From assembly GCF_963855985.1 (NCBI RefSeq), contig NC_087092.1:15748001-15812000 (forward strand): a stretch of 64,000 bases of DNA, given 5' to 3'. The notes beneath the pieces are model-generated. The model was given only the letters and a program-made list of their open reading frames with translations. It did not search any database and was not told where the DNA came from. Positions within the stretch are counted from its first letter, which is position 1, and every line of letters begins with the position of its first letter. This stretch comes from Ostrinia nubilalis (taxonomy: Eukaryota; Arthropoda; Insecta; Lepidoptera; Crambidae). Below are positions 1-10,600 of this stretch, in pieces. Made by a program: the position numbers and the translations under genes.

Positions 1-177
1 AATGTATAAGTAGTATATCCGTTAAGCTAGCACCCATAACACAAGCATTAAGTTGCTTACTTTGGGGCTAGCTGGCGCTGTGTGAAATTGTCCAAAGATT
101 TATTATTATATTTATTTATCTTCGGAGCCTAGCACGAGCACTATCTCTCCACAACTTCGTGTAGCTATATTGTTTTA

Positions 178-1215
178 TAGGGTGGCCCAGAAGAAAATTC
201 ACTTTTGAAAATTCAAGGAAACGAAAACTGTACATTTTTGTAGAACTTTAGCTATTGCAATTTAAAGAAAATTTAGTGCAATTTATTTTAAAATTTACTA
301 TCTTTTATAAATTTTATCGTACAAGTGATTCCCTTGACGTTTACAACACTCGGTCAACATACATCAAAATTTTGGAAAACTTTCGTAAGCGCTCCTGCAT
401 ACGACGCCGCTACCGCGCCGCTGCCGCGCCGTCGCCGCGCCTTTGCACTGTTTATACGCGCCGCATGAACACCGCTGCCGCGCTGCGCGCGAAATTATGC
501 TTTGACGGCGCGGTGGCGGCGCCGCGGCGGTTTTACTCGGTGCGTATGAACAGTGTAGCGGCGTCGTGTGCAGGAGCCCTTAGAGTTACCTCAAAATGGA
601 TTCAGGATGGATGAATGCTGCAGAGTTTTTGGATTATTAGATCTGCTCATAAGGTAACCCCACAAAAAGAAGTCTGCTGGAATGAGATTAGCGCTTCTTA
701 GAGGCAGTGAGATTTCACCCCTGTTTAATTGGTTTATTGCATTGAAAGGATGATTAATTTTTGAGAGCGCTATACTGGTAGGCTGAATAGCTTTTTGATT
801 TCAAAGATGGGGCTGCGTGTCACACTTCAACTGAGAGCATTTAGATGGTAAGAGACATGTTCCCACAAAAAAAAAAATTCAGGCAGGGGTGACATCTCCT
901 GGCCACCAGGAAGCCCTGATCTCACTCCAGAACAACAACAACCATGCAGCAACTGAAGCTGAGCATTCAGCAAAAAATTGAAAATAGGTTTCGAGGTGAT
1001 TCTGACGATCGCATTCCAAGATTTTGATGTATGTCGATCGAATGTTGTAAGCGTCAAGGAAATCTCCTGGGCGATGTAATTTAATAAAGGTAAATTTAAA
1101 AATAAATTGCATTAAATTTTCTTAAAATTGCAATAGTTAAAGTTCTATAAAAATGTACCTACAGTTTTTCGTTTCCTTGAATTTTCAAAAGTGAATTTTC
1201 TTCTGGGCCACCCTG
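178..1215. mobile_element. TIR DNA transposon (Tc1/mariner-like, degenerate), TA target duplication
   Basis: The ends are mirror images: the left end begins GGGTGGCCCAGAAGAAAATT and the right end is its reverse complement, with TA on both outer sides (176-177 and 1216-1217). Similarity between the ends continues inward for about 200 bp. On the minus strand around 830-1060 short frame-broken pieces look like the C-terminal part of an insect IS630/mariner-type transposase (a proline/aspartate stretch followed by FFLW). No intact ORF remains. The TIR and TA are seen directly; the superfamily is inferred from TA and the FFLW remnant. Confidence 0.7.
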
Positions 1216-1274
1216 TATTACCAAGCCTTGGTCTTTCTGTTTACCTTTAAGTAGTTCTTAGCTAATTATACTAG

Positions 1275-1860
1275 ACTAGCGGCCTCCCGCGACTTCGTAC
1301 GCGTGGATCCCGTTTTACCCCCTTCATCTATCTTACGCGGTTTAGATTTTTTCATACAAATGGTTTTTTCCCGCTAACTCCCGTTCCCGTGGGAATTTTG
1401 CAATATCCTGTTGTAACTAAGCTTTGAGTTTACTAAGGTACCTGCATGCCAAATTTCAAGCGTCTAACTTAAGCGGTTTAGATTTTTCATACAAATGTTT
1501 TTTCCCGCTAACTCCCGTTCCCGTGGGAATTTTGCAATATCCTGTTGTAACTAAGCTTTAAGTTTACTAAGGTACCTGCATGCCAAATTTCAAGCGTCTA
1601 ACTTAAGCAGTTTAGATTTTTCATACAAAAGGATTTTCCCGCTAATTCCCGTGCCCGTGGGAATTCCTAAGTATCCTATAACCTGCCCAGGAGTACGAAG
1701 AATAATTGTACCAAGTTTCGTTAAAATCTTCAAGTAGTTTTTGTTTCTATAAGGAACATACAGACAGACAGACAGACAGACAGACAAAAATTTTACTGAT
1801 TTTGAAAATATATTTCATGTACAGAATTGACCTCTCTACAGATTTATTATAAGTATAGAT
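1275..1860 (-). mobile_element. Helitron-like element with internal tandem repeat
   Basis: Read on the minus strand the element ends in GGCCGCTAGT-like sequence (ACTAG at 1275-1279 on plus), as do several other copies in this window. That matches the small lepidopteran Helitron-like (Lep1 type) elements. Inside, a unit of about 140 bp (starting near 1337, 1477 and 1610) is repeated two and a half times. A (CAGA)n tract lies near 1768-1790. It carries no ORF and would move in trans. Confidence 0.65.
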
Positions 1861-1867
1861 AGATATA

Positions 1868-2083
1868 GCAGTTCGCATGGCTCTGTGCACACCGGTGACA
1901 AATTGTTCAGGTGAGAGAAGCTTGTCTTGCTTAAAACGGGTTAAAAACTATCTACGATCTACTTTAAGTCAAGAAAAGCTTAATGCTTTATCTCTTTTGT
2001 GCATAGAGTCAGAACTTATGAAAAAGATTTCATACGACGATATAATTAATGATTTTGCAAAATCTCGCAAGAAAATAATGTAA
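1868..2083 (+). pseudogene. hAT transposase C-terminal dimerisation domain remnant
   Basis: About 68 codons read through to a stop at 2081-2083. They carry the conserved hAT C-terminal (hATC) pattern: a serine-rich ERS motif, then LKRVKNYLRSTLSQEKLNAL, then an acidic I-E-S-E segment. This is the end of a hAT transposase of the ZMYM1-like type. The catalytic DDE part and the N-terminus are absent, so it is a fragment. The following 450 bp look like its AT-rich 3' flank and hold no other gene. Confidence 0.75.
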
Positions 2084-2538
2084 AACATATTTTGATCTCA
2101 TTGTCTGTCACCATTAACTGGATTGTTAACATGTTATATTTTAATAGAAATTGTTTGTATTGTTTTTAAACTGTTAAGAAGTGCAATAAAAATATTTAAC
2201 AAAAACAATGTTTACTGACCACACATTATTTTGTCTGTGTTCATATATTGTAGGTATTTTTAAGTCATGCCTTTCCCCACCTTATGATTAGTACATGCTG
2301 CTGTTTTTAGGTCAACATTAAACTCTTCAGTACCTACATAGCGGGTTGCAATAAAATCTAGTAACTGACAGAAATATCATTAAGTTCACAATCATACTAA
2401 TAACGGGATTAAACTAACGTATTGAATTTCAAAATTCAGAAGGGGCGGCAAAAATTGAATGGCCTACTAGCGGCAAATTTATAAATCCGCCACTGGTCAC
2501 CCTGTATAGTCAGTAGGACCTTTCTAGCATTGCCATAT
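2084..2538. other. Non-coding flank of the hAT remnant
   Basis: AT-rich sequence with an AATAAA near 2185. The segment near 2440-2500 (AGGGGCGGCAAAA) resembles flanks often found with hAT-derived repeats. I see no gene. Confidence 0.4.
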
Positions 2539-2540
2539 TA

Positions 2541-2861
2541 CACTAGAACGCCGATTATCCGAATTAATTGGGACCGGGGTCAATTCGGATAATCGAAAAT
2601 TCGGATAATCGGACATAAACTGGTAATATAGAAAAAGCATGTTAAAAACGAACTGTCACACATAGAATAAACTTTAATAACTGTGTTTACAGTTCTACAA
2701 GTCGCTCAGTTGAAATATATCTAGACTCCTGCGAGTTCCAACTTGTTACACCAATAGAAAACAAAAAATACTTGGATTTTAATTTTTTATATTAAGCTTC
2801 GGACCGATTCGGATAATTGGCGATTCGGTTAATCGGCGTTCGGATAATCGGCGTCCTACTG
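2541..2861. mobile_element. pogo/Tigger-like MITE, TA target duplication
   Basis: The 321-bp element is bounded by TA (2539-2540 and 2862-2863). Its terminal repeats share CGCCGATTATCCGAA on the left and the reverse complement on the right. Further ATTCGGATAATCG boxes recur inside both ends. There is no coding capacity. The TIR type resembles pogo/Tigger elements. Confidence 0.75.
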
Positions 2862-3255
2862 TATATGTATAATTTTCTTGCAACCTTGCTGTTATAACAA
2901 CTGCATGCACGAGAGTAGTGTTTAGTGACTGGAGTATACGCGTGCACAGACTGAGAACAAATAACTAAAGTGCCTAATCACTTTTTAAATTTAAACAAGC
3001 TTTATTTTGTTTATCTCGGTTGATTTTAGGTAGTCTTTTTATGGATTTTACCGAGAGTTATAAAAGTATGTCGTGGAATTATTCAACACATTTTTTCTCT
3101 GCATCATTAGTCAACCACTAAATGCTAATTGAAAAGTAGGCTACGCACTAACAATAAAATGCTGTGTTTTACCAATTTCTTATTGTTATTGTTCATTTAT
3201 TACGAACGTGGCTAATTATAGACCAATCAAAGGTTCAAATGCGTTGCGAAAAGAT

Positions 3256-3297
3256 CAGTCATCAATTAAATTAATTTACTAAATTAATTGATGACTG
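3256..3297. repeat. Small perfect hairpin
   Basis: A 14-bp arm, CAGTCATCAATTAA, at 3256-3269 is repeated inverted at 3284-3297 with a 14-bp AT-rich spacer. The function is unknown; it may be the core of a decayed MITE. Confidence 0.6.
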
Positions 3298-3453
3298 AAT
3301 ATTTTATTAAACAATGAATAGGTACACAGAATATTGATGATTTGAAATTGATATCTAATAACATTTTTAGTTACTGACTAGCTTACCCACGCGTGTAGTT
3401 TCAGTATGTCGCAACAAAGACATTCTCTATAAAGGCAAATTAACCATTCTCCT

Positions 3454-3587
3454 ATAAAATTGACAATAATGGTCTCAAACGCGACATTTACTATGTAGAA
3501 AACAGAACCCTCCTTCTGTTGCAGTGGGGTTCAAATGTCTGCTATGAATAAATGTCGCGTTTGAGACCCGTTATCCTCAATTTTATT
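3454..3587. mobile_element. Short inverted-repeat element (MITE-like)
   Basis: Arms of about 36 bp centred on GGTCTCAAACGCGACATTT (left) and its reverse complement (3549-3587), enclosing about 60 bp without coding capacity. It lies directly before the next Helitron-like copy. Confidence 0.6.
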
Positions 3588-3593
3588 CGGACA

Positions 3594-3796
3594 ACTAGCG
3601 GCCGCCCGCGACTTCGTACGCGTGGATCCCGTTTGACTCCCTTAGGGGTGGAGTTTCGTAAAACCTTTCTTAGCGGATGCCTACGTCATAACATCTACCT
3701 GCATGCCAAATTTCAGCCCGATCAGTCCACTGGTTTGGGCTGTGCGTTCAGATCACTATGTCAGTCAGTCAGTCAACCCTTTGAGTTAAGATAGAT
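3594..3796 (-). mobile_element. Helitron-like element (CTAGT end)
   Basis: ACTAG at 3594-3598 followed by CGGCCGCCCGCGACTTCG is the reverse complement of the hairpin plus CTAGT end shared by the copies at 4717, 24072 and 1275. The other end is a (GTCA)n stretch near 3760-3775. Non-coding, inside the intron before the first visible transporter exon. Confidence 0.7.
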
Positions 3797-3878
3797 GTTG
3801 TTCCACAGTTATTTTTTTTAACCAAAACTTCTGACAGTCACAACTCTAGCATTAACAACCCTATTCCTTTGGTTACAG

Positions 3879-6800
3879 CTGCTAAAGTCCTTCTGTAACG
3901 AGAGCATATCCGCCCACTACGGCTTAGAGCTTGACGAGGGCTGGCTCAATGTGCTGTGGGCGGCAGTCGTCTCCATTTTCATCGTGGGCGGATGCACTGG
4001 CTCTATACTGGGCGCTGTGCTCGCTGACCGCTTTGGAAGGTACTTTTGTAAGCTGTTTTTTCATTATTAAAAGCGTTTAATACTTTTTCAGCTATTTGTC
4101 TCCCGCTTTTAAACAGAATGAAGTTGATGTTATATTTTGAATCTATAAAATCTCTCTATAATATATTCTTCTAATTAACTTCTTTGCGGGTTCCAAGAAA
4201 GTAAGTTATCCTTGGAAATACATGGAATGCCTGGAATGGAGGCCGCGTACCGGAAGGCGCAGCGTGGGACGTCCACCTACAAGGTGGACCGACGACATCG
4301 TAAAGGTAGCAGGGAAGCGCTGGACGCAGGCCGCTACCAATCGATCAACGTGGAAAGCATTAGGGGAGGCCTATGTTCAGCAGTGGACGTCCTATGGCTG
4401 ACATGATGATGATGAAGATGAAGCTATCCCTCGGGATTACTCAACCGTTACTGGTTGTGTCTCATTGGAGGCCAAACTGTCAACAACTGTTACAGCTTGT
4501 AATACGATTCTATTGTAGTTTTATTATTCTTTATCAAATACATACATACAATAATCGTGTGATTTATCTTCGTATCACTAGTTAATTTATGTTGTGTATA
4601 TGACAGTCTGTAATTACATTACGATTACGAAAGTCTATATTAAACAAACTTGCAAACTTTTCCTATTAATTGGCGGAAACAGTTAACAAAACCATTCAAA
4701 AGTATTTTTATTTATATCTATAAAAGCGAAAGGTCATTGATTGACTGACTCACTCATCACGAAATCTCAGAAACTACAAGTGCAAGGAGTCTCAAACTTT
4801 GCATGGGGGTTCCTTTTAGAACGCAGGTGCTCACTAAGAACGGATTTTACAAAACTCCACCCCTAAGAGGGTAAAACGGGATCCATGCGCACGAAGTCCC
4901 GGGCGGCCGCTAGTTGGATAAAAAAAACAGTTCGTATTTGCGGCATTGCTGATTCTAATCGATTAAAATTCTTAACACCTTCGAACAATTCGCTTCGTAG
5001 AGATTGCTGTTTAGTTTCGTTTCATGTGTGTGTGTTCACCCATATGTGTGGTGAATACCTAAAATCTTATATGTTACAAATGTTGTTACTTGATAGTTGA
5101 CGCAAGTCGCTTAGAAAAAAATAAAATTTAATTTACATTTGTTTCCTCCCAGCTGTTTTGAATTTTCCAGTCTCGTTTGAACATACCCTTCGGTCACTCT
5201 ATTTCACTTCAGGCACTTGAACTGCCCATGGCCCCCCGTCTGCTCTATAACACATTTAGTAAACATGTGAATATTAACTGGTTCCCACCTTCATCGTTAA
5301 ATGCCCATGGCCCCCATTATGTTGAAGACGGCATTTTAGTTGTATTTTTTGTTGTCGCCATAATTGATACTTACTTACTGTCCATGGTGCATCTTTTCTT
5401 AAAGGTTACTTAATCTTTGTTTTGTCTCCTATCATCCGCTTTGCACTGGAGGGAAGTCGAATCTTTTGAATGTATTGTTTGTTGTATTGTTTGCAGGAAG
5501 AAGGCGACGATAGCTATAAGTGGGCTATGGGTTGCAGGGGCTCTGATGTTCGGCTTCTGCCGCGCCGCCAACTCCGTAGAAATGCTCATCCTGGGCCGGC
5601 TGCTCGTCGGCTTATCTGGAGGTACGGCTCTGGACTCTATGCTCATTGATATAAGGCGACTATAGTCTTCACCGGGCTATGACGTACGATTCTGAACTCT
5701 ATTCTCATTGATATAAGGCGACTATAATAGCCATCAGCGGTCGAGATGCTGATCCTGGGGCGGCTGCTCGTCGGCCTATCTGGAGGTACGACTCTGAACT
5801 CTATGCTCTATGACATAGGGCGACGGTAGTCACCAGCGGGCCATGAAGTACGATTCTGAACTCTATGCTCATTGATATAAGGCGACCATAGCCATCAGCG
5901 GTCAAGATGCTGATCCTGAGCCGGTTGCTCGTCGGCCTATCTGGAGGTATACGATCTGTACCCATTTATCTACGCGTTTAAGCCTTGTCCAGGAGGGCGA
6001 ATTCGCCGCGAATCCTACGCGCGAAGACATTCGCGGCGAATTCGCCCTCCTGGACAGGGCCTTAGGGCCTCTGTTCGCGCGGGCGTCCCCCTTTCTGTAC
6101 CGAGAAATCGTAATATTATGAGCAGCTCACATAGTCCGCAGAACTGACGGCGCTCCAGCGCCTTCATTCATTGCATCCATGCAGGCCGCTACCAACCGGG
6201 CGATGTGGAAATCATTGGGGGAGGCCTATGTTCAGCAGTGGACGTCCTGTGGCTGAAATGCTGATGATGATGATGATAAATGCAATACTACTACTGCTTC
6301 ATTGTTAAGACTTTTTCCTTCCTTTCCAATCCGTTTGACCAGCGTGGGCAGTATGGCTAGTCTCCATTTGTCTCAGGTTTTGAGAAAGTCGTGTTCCGGG
6401 CACATAGCGTAGAGCTGATGGCCGCTGGGGCAGGAAAGTTCTTGAGTGGCGACCACGAGCCGGAAGACGTAGCGTGGGTAGGCCTCCCACTAGGTGGACC
6501 GACGATCTGGTGAAGGTCCCTGGATTTAAGCGGCGCAAGACCGGTCTTTGTGGAAATCCTTGGAGGTGGACTTTGCCCAGCAGTGGACGTCTTTCGGCTG
6601 AAATGAACGAACGAACGAACGTGTTCCTTTAGTGAAAACTTGATCTCATGATGGTGATGTTTATTTCAGGTTTGACCACGAGCATAGTGCCGATGTACCT
6701 GACGGAGCTGGCGCCGCTGGCGCTGACGGGGGCCATGGGGGTCGCGTGCCCCATGGGGGTCAACGTGGGGGTCCTCGTGGGACAAGTCATGGGTCTTAAG

Positions 6801-7597
6801 TTTTTGTTAGGTGAGTTTATGTGGATACGCAGTGTGTAATTTTTATGATAAAAAGGACTAAATACTGCTCAAATGCAACAACTTTTCCCAAGGGACTAAA
6901 GTTCAAATATTAATAAAAAACCTTTAGAAACAAATTATCATCAGCAATCAATTATTTAAATGGAGTTGTGATTTTTTTATATTAGTCCTGTAGGAAATAT
7001 AGTTGCGTTTGAGTAGTAGAATCAACCCTTTTTGGATCAACTATAAAAGACACCCTGTATAGACAAAAACACGTCTATTTAATTACTGCATTTTATTTGC
7101 GTTTTATGCAATTGTAATAGGGGAGAATTTATAATTTAAATGTATGTATAATGTATGGTCTGATGTGCTGTCCTCTCTCGCTATAATTTATGAACGAATA
7201 TCTTTATCTTTTTTTTTTATTTTACTCACACAAAAAATCGAACAGAATTACATAGTGAATGTATAAGATACGTTTGATGTTCATTCTTGTGTGAGTCTGA
7301 TGCCTATGCTAGGTATTTAGTATACCTGTATTACAGGTCATCAGGCTCCCACCACCTCAGGTCACTAATAAGCTTTAATTTATTACACTTTAATATTTAT
7401 TTATTTATTTATTTATTTTCACCAACTTAAACTATCTTTACAGGTCAATAACCTAATGCGATAGCATAAATTATTTTGTAGGCAGGTACACTGTATCTAC
7501 TTACACTAACTACTTATAACTAACAATAAAAAGTGCGGCTCTTACGAATATTAACTTACTCGTATCAGAATTACAAGAAATACAAGAAATACAAGAA

Positions 7598-7653
<56 letters not shown>

Positions 7654-10600
7654 GTGCGTGAATGTGAGTGCTTCTTTAGAGAATGTTAAGTAAATAATAT
7701 ATTAACCTATACTACCATAATAATAATAATTTCCTATTTGTTTTGGTATTTATGTTAACACTGTTATTAGCTTTTCGGTTTCATCATAGCTCAAGTCCAT
7801 GAGCCACTCTGAAACTTTCTTTTTACACTCGCGATGCAGAAGAGGGTAGATGGTGAGGGTAGAATTAGCATTGTTGTAGAGTCGGTTTCCCAGAAAACAA
7901 AAGAATCTGTGGGCAAATTTTGTTTGGAATTGGACGGTGGAGCATACAGTACCCTTCCTGCGTTTGTCAGCGTTAAGAAGCGGGTTATATGGGAAGAGGG
8001 CGTGTTTGCGAAGTATGACAGCAAGTACAAACAGTTGTCGGACAGTTAACACTTTCCAATGTTTATATACCTCTGTTGTGGGATGTAGAATGGGTAAGAA
8101 TGCACCAACCTTGAGCACCGCTCTCTGCGCCCTCTCCACTCTCAATAAATGAGTTTTTGCAGCACCACCCCAAGAGGAGATACAGTACCCTAGGAGGGAT
8201 TGGCAAAGAGACAAATAGATTGTCCTTATGACCTTATAACCAGCAACATGGCGTAATGTTTTAAATATATATATTAGTTTCCTTATCCTGGAAGCAAGAA
8301 GATTTAAGTGGGGTTGGAAGTTGAGGCAGCAGTCAATCATGACACCCAAATACTTCACAGAGTCAGTGGCGACTAAGCCAGGACAAGAACACGTTGCACA
8401 TGCAGTCAACCTCTGGCATGAGCCCAAGTGTGATATATTTCAATAGTAGTAATGTAGTAATGTAATTATTCATGAATGACACATTTTGGCAAGCGATAAG
8501 ATAAAAAGCAGTGAACTTGACCCCAATTAGTCGTGTGCGTAGATATCGTAATATTATCAGTTATGTGTAGAAACTGTTTACGCATGAATCTTTTGTCAAC
8601 ATTCGCACGCGGCTTGAAATTAATTAAGTTTCGTTAATGGCGAACTTTATCTCTTTCGAATTATGTGATTTTGGGAACACGGCTATACAATTTGGTTACC
8701 GTAAAAATAATACAAAAAGGAAACTAGAAAGAAATATAATTTGACAGTTAGTCAACTGAAAAATGAAACTCGGATGACGTTCCTAACCTATGTACGCATC
8801 GAAAGTGCGAACCAACTTCTTAGTTCACTTGTGACGACTGCCTATCGATTGCAGGGTAGATGCGCGTTTTATAACAGTTCTACTGCAGCTTAATTGAAAT
8901 TTTGCAGATGCCTGGTAGGCTGTCTGTATGAAGCAAATACATTTTAGTCATCTAGTTAGAGTAGTGTGTTAAACATTTGTTTTAATATTTTTTCATTTGC
9001 ATCTTTCTTGAACGAATATTTTGCGTTTTGTTGCAGGTGGCGCGAACGATTGGCCCTACTTATTGTCCGTCTACGTGTTGCTAGTCATTTTTTGTTTACC
9101 CTTACTTTTTATTTTACCTGAAAGTCCAAAATATCTTTTTGTTGTTAAGAGAGACGAAGAAGGTGCTTTAAGAGGTGAGTTACCAATTTTACTGTATTTT
9201 ATGTTTTTATCGTAAAATGGAAATATCCATAGAAATGATTAAAAAAATAATAATAGTAAGGTGGCAACTAAGCCTGACACCAAAGTTGCGAACTCCACTT
9301 ACTACCCCACACTAGGATCTTTTTACCCCTATCTGGGGAAGAATCTCAAGGTTGCGAACCCCAGTTACTAAACCACACAAGGATCTAAACTTTAATCCAA
9401 TTTAGATGGGAAAGAATATCTTTCCTTTTGTTTGAACCTCATTTAAATCTAATTAAAGCTCAAAATGTTGGCAACTCATATAACATCACCCTGTATATCC
9501 TTTCAGAGCTAAGCCGCCTTCGGGGCGTGTCCACAAGCGTTCTAAACGAGGACATAGATATGCTTCGCGAAGAAGCTCGCGCGTCAAACGCTTCAGCGGG
9601 AGGCGAGCAACACTGGAGCATGATACGGGTGTTGAAAGACCCGAGGTTACGGCTGCCTCTGTTGCTAGCATGTTCCATGCAAGCAGGACAGCAGACTAGC
9701 GGTATAAACGCGGTGAGTCCCATGTAAAAACAGCTTGATAAGAGCGCTGAAAGACCCGAAAGTACGCTGCCTTTCCTTTAATCAGCGTCATTAACGCGGT
9801 AAGTCTATATACAGGGTAGGAGTGGAACGGCATTGGAGCATGATCATCATCATCATTTCAGCCACAGGACGTCCACTGCTGAACATAGGCCTCCCCCAAT
9901 GAGTTCCACATCGCATGGTTGGTAGCGGCCTGCATCCAGCGCCTTCCTGCTACCTTTAGGATGTTGTCGGTCCACCTTGTGGGTGGACGTCCCACGCTGC
10001 GTTTTCCGGTACGCGGCCTCCATTCCAGAACCTTGCTGCCCCATTGGCCGTCAGTTCTGGAGCATGATACGAGTGCTGAAAGACCCGAGGTTACGGCTGC
10101 CTCTACTGTTAGCCTGCTCGATGCAAGCGGGACAGCAAACTAGCGGTATAAACGCGGTAAGTGTGATATACAGTATGGGAGGGAGTTAGAAAACTGCGGG
10201 GAATAAACATGGAGAATGATACGAGTGCTGAAAGACCCGAGGTTACGGCTGCCTCTACTGCTAGCCTGCTCAATGCAAGCGGGGCAGCAGACTAGCGGTA
10301 TAAACGCGGTAAGTGTGATATACAGAGTGAGAGGGAATTAGAAAAACTGGGTAATAAACATGGAGAATGATACGAGTGCTGAAAGACCCGAGGTTACGGC
10401 TGCCTCTACTGTTAGCCTGCTCGATGCAAGCAGGGCAGCAGACTAGCGGGATAAACGCGGTAAGTGTGATATACAGGGTGAGAGGGAGTTAGAAAAACTG
10501 TGGGGAATAAACATGGAGCATGATACGGGTGCTGAAGGACCCGAGGTTACGGCTGCCTCTACTGTTAGCCTGCTCTATGCAAGCGGGACAGCAAACTAGC

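Noticed and set aside
255..614. 119-codon open frame, Arg/Ala-rich
   Set aside because: Lies inside the TIR element at 178-1215; composition reflects repeated GCCGC sequence, with no protein family resemblance.
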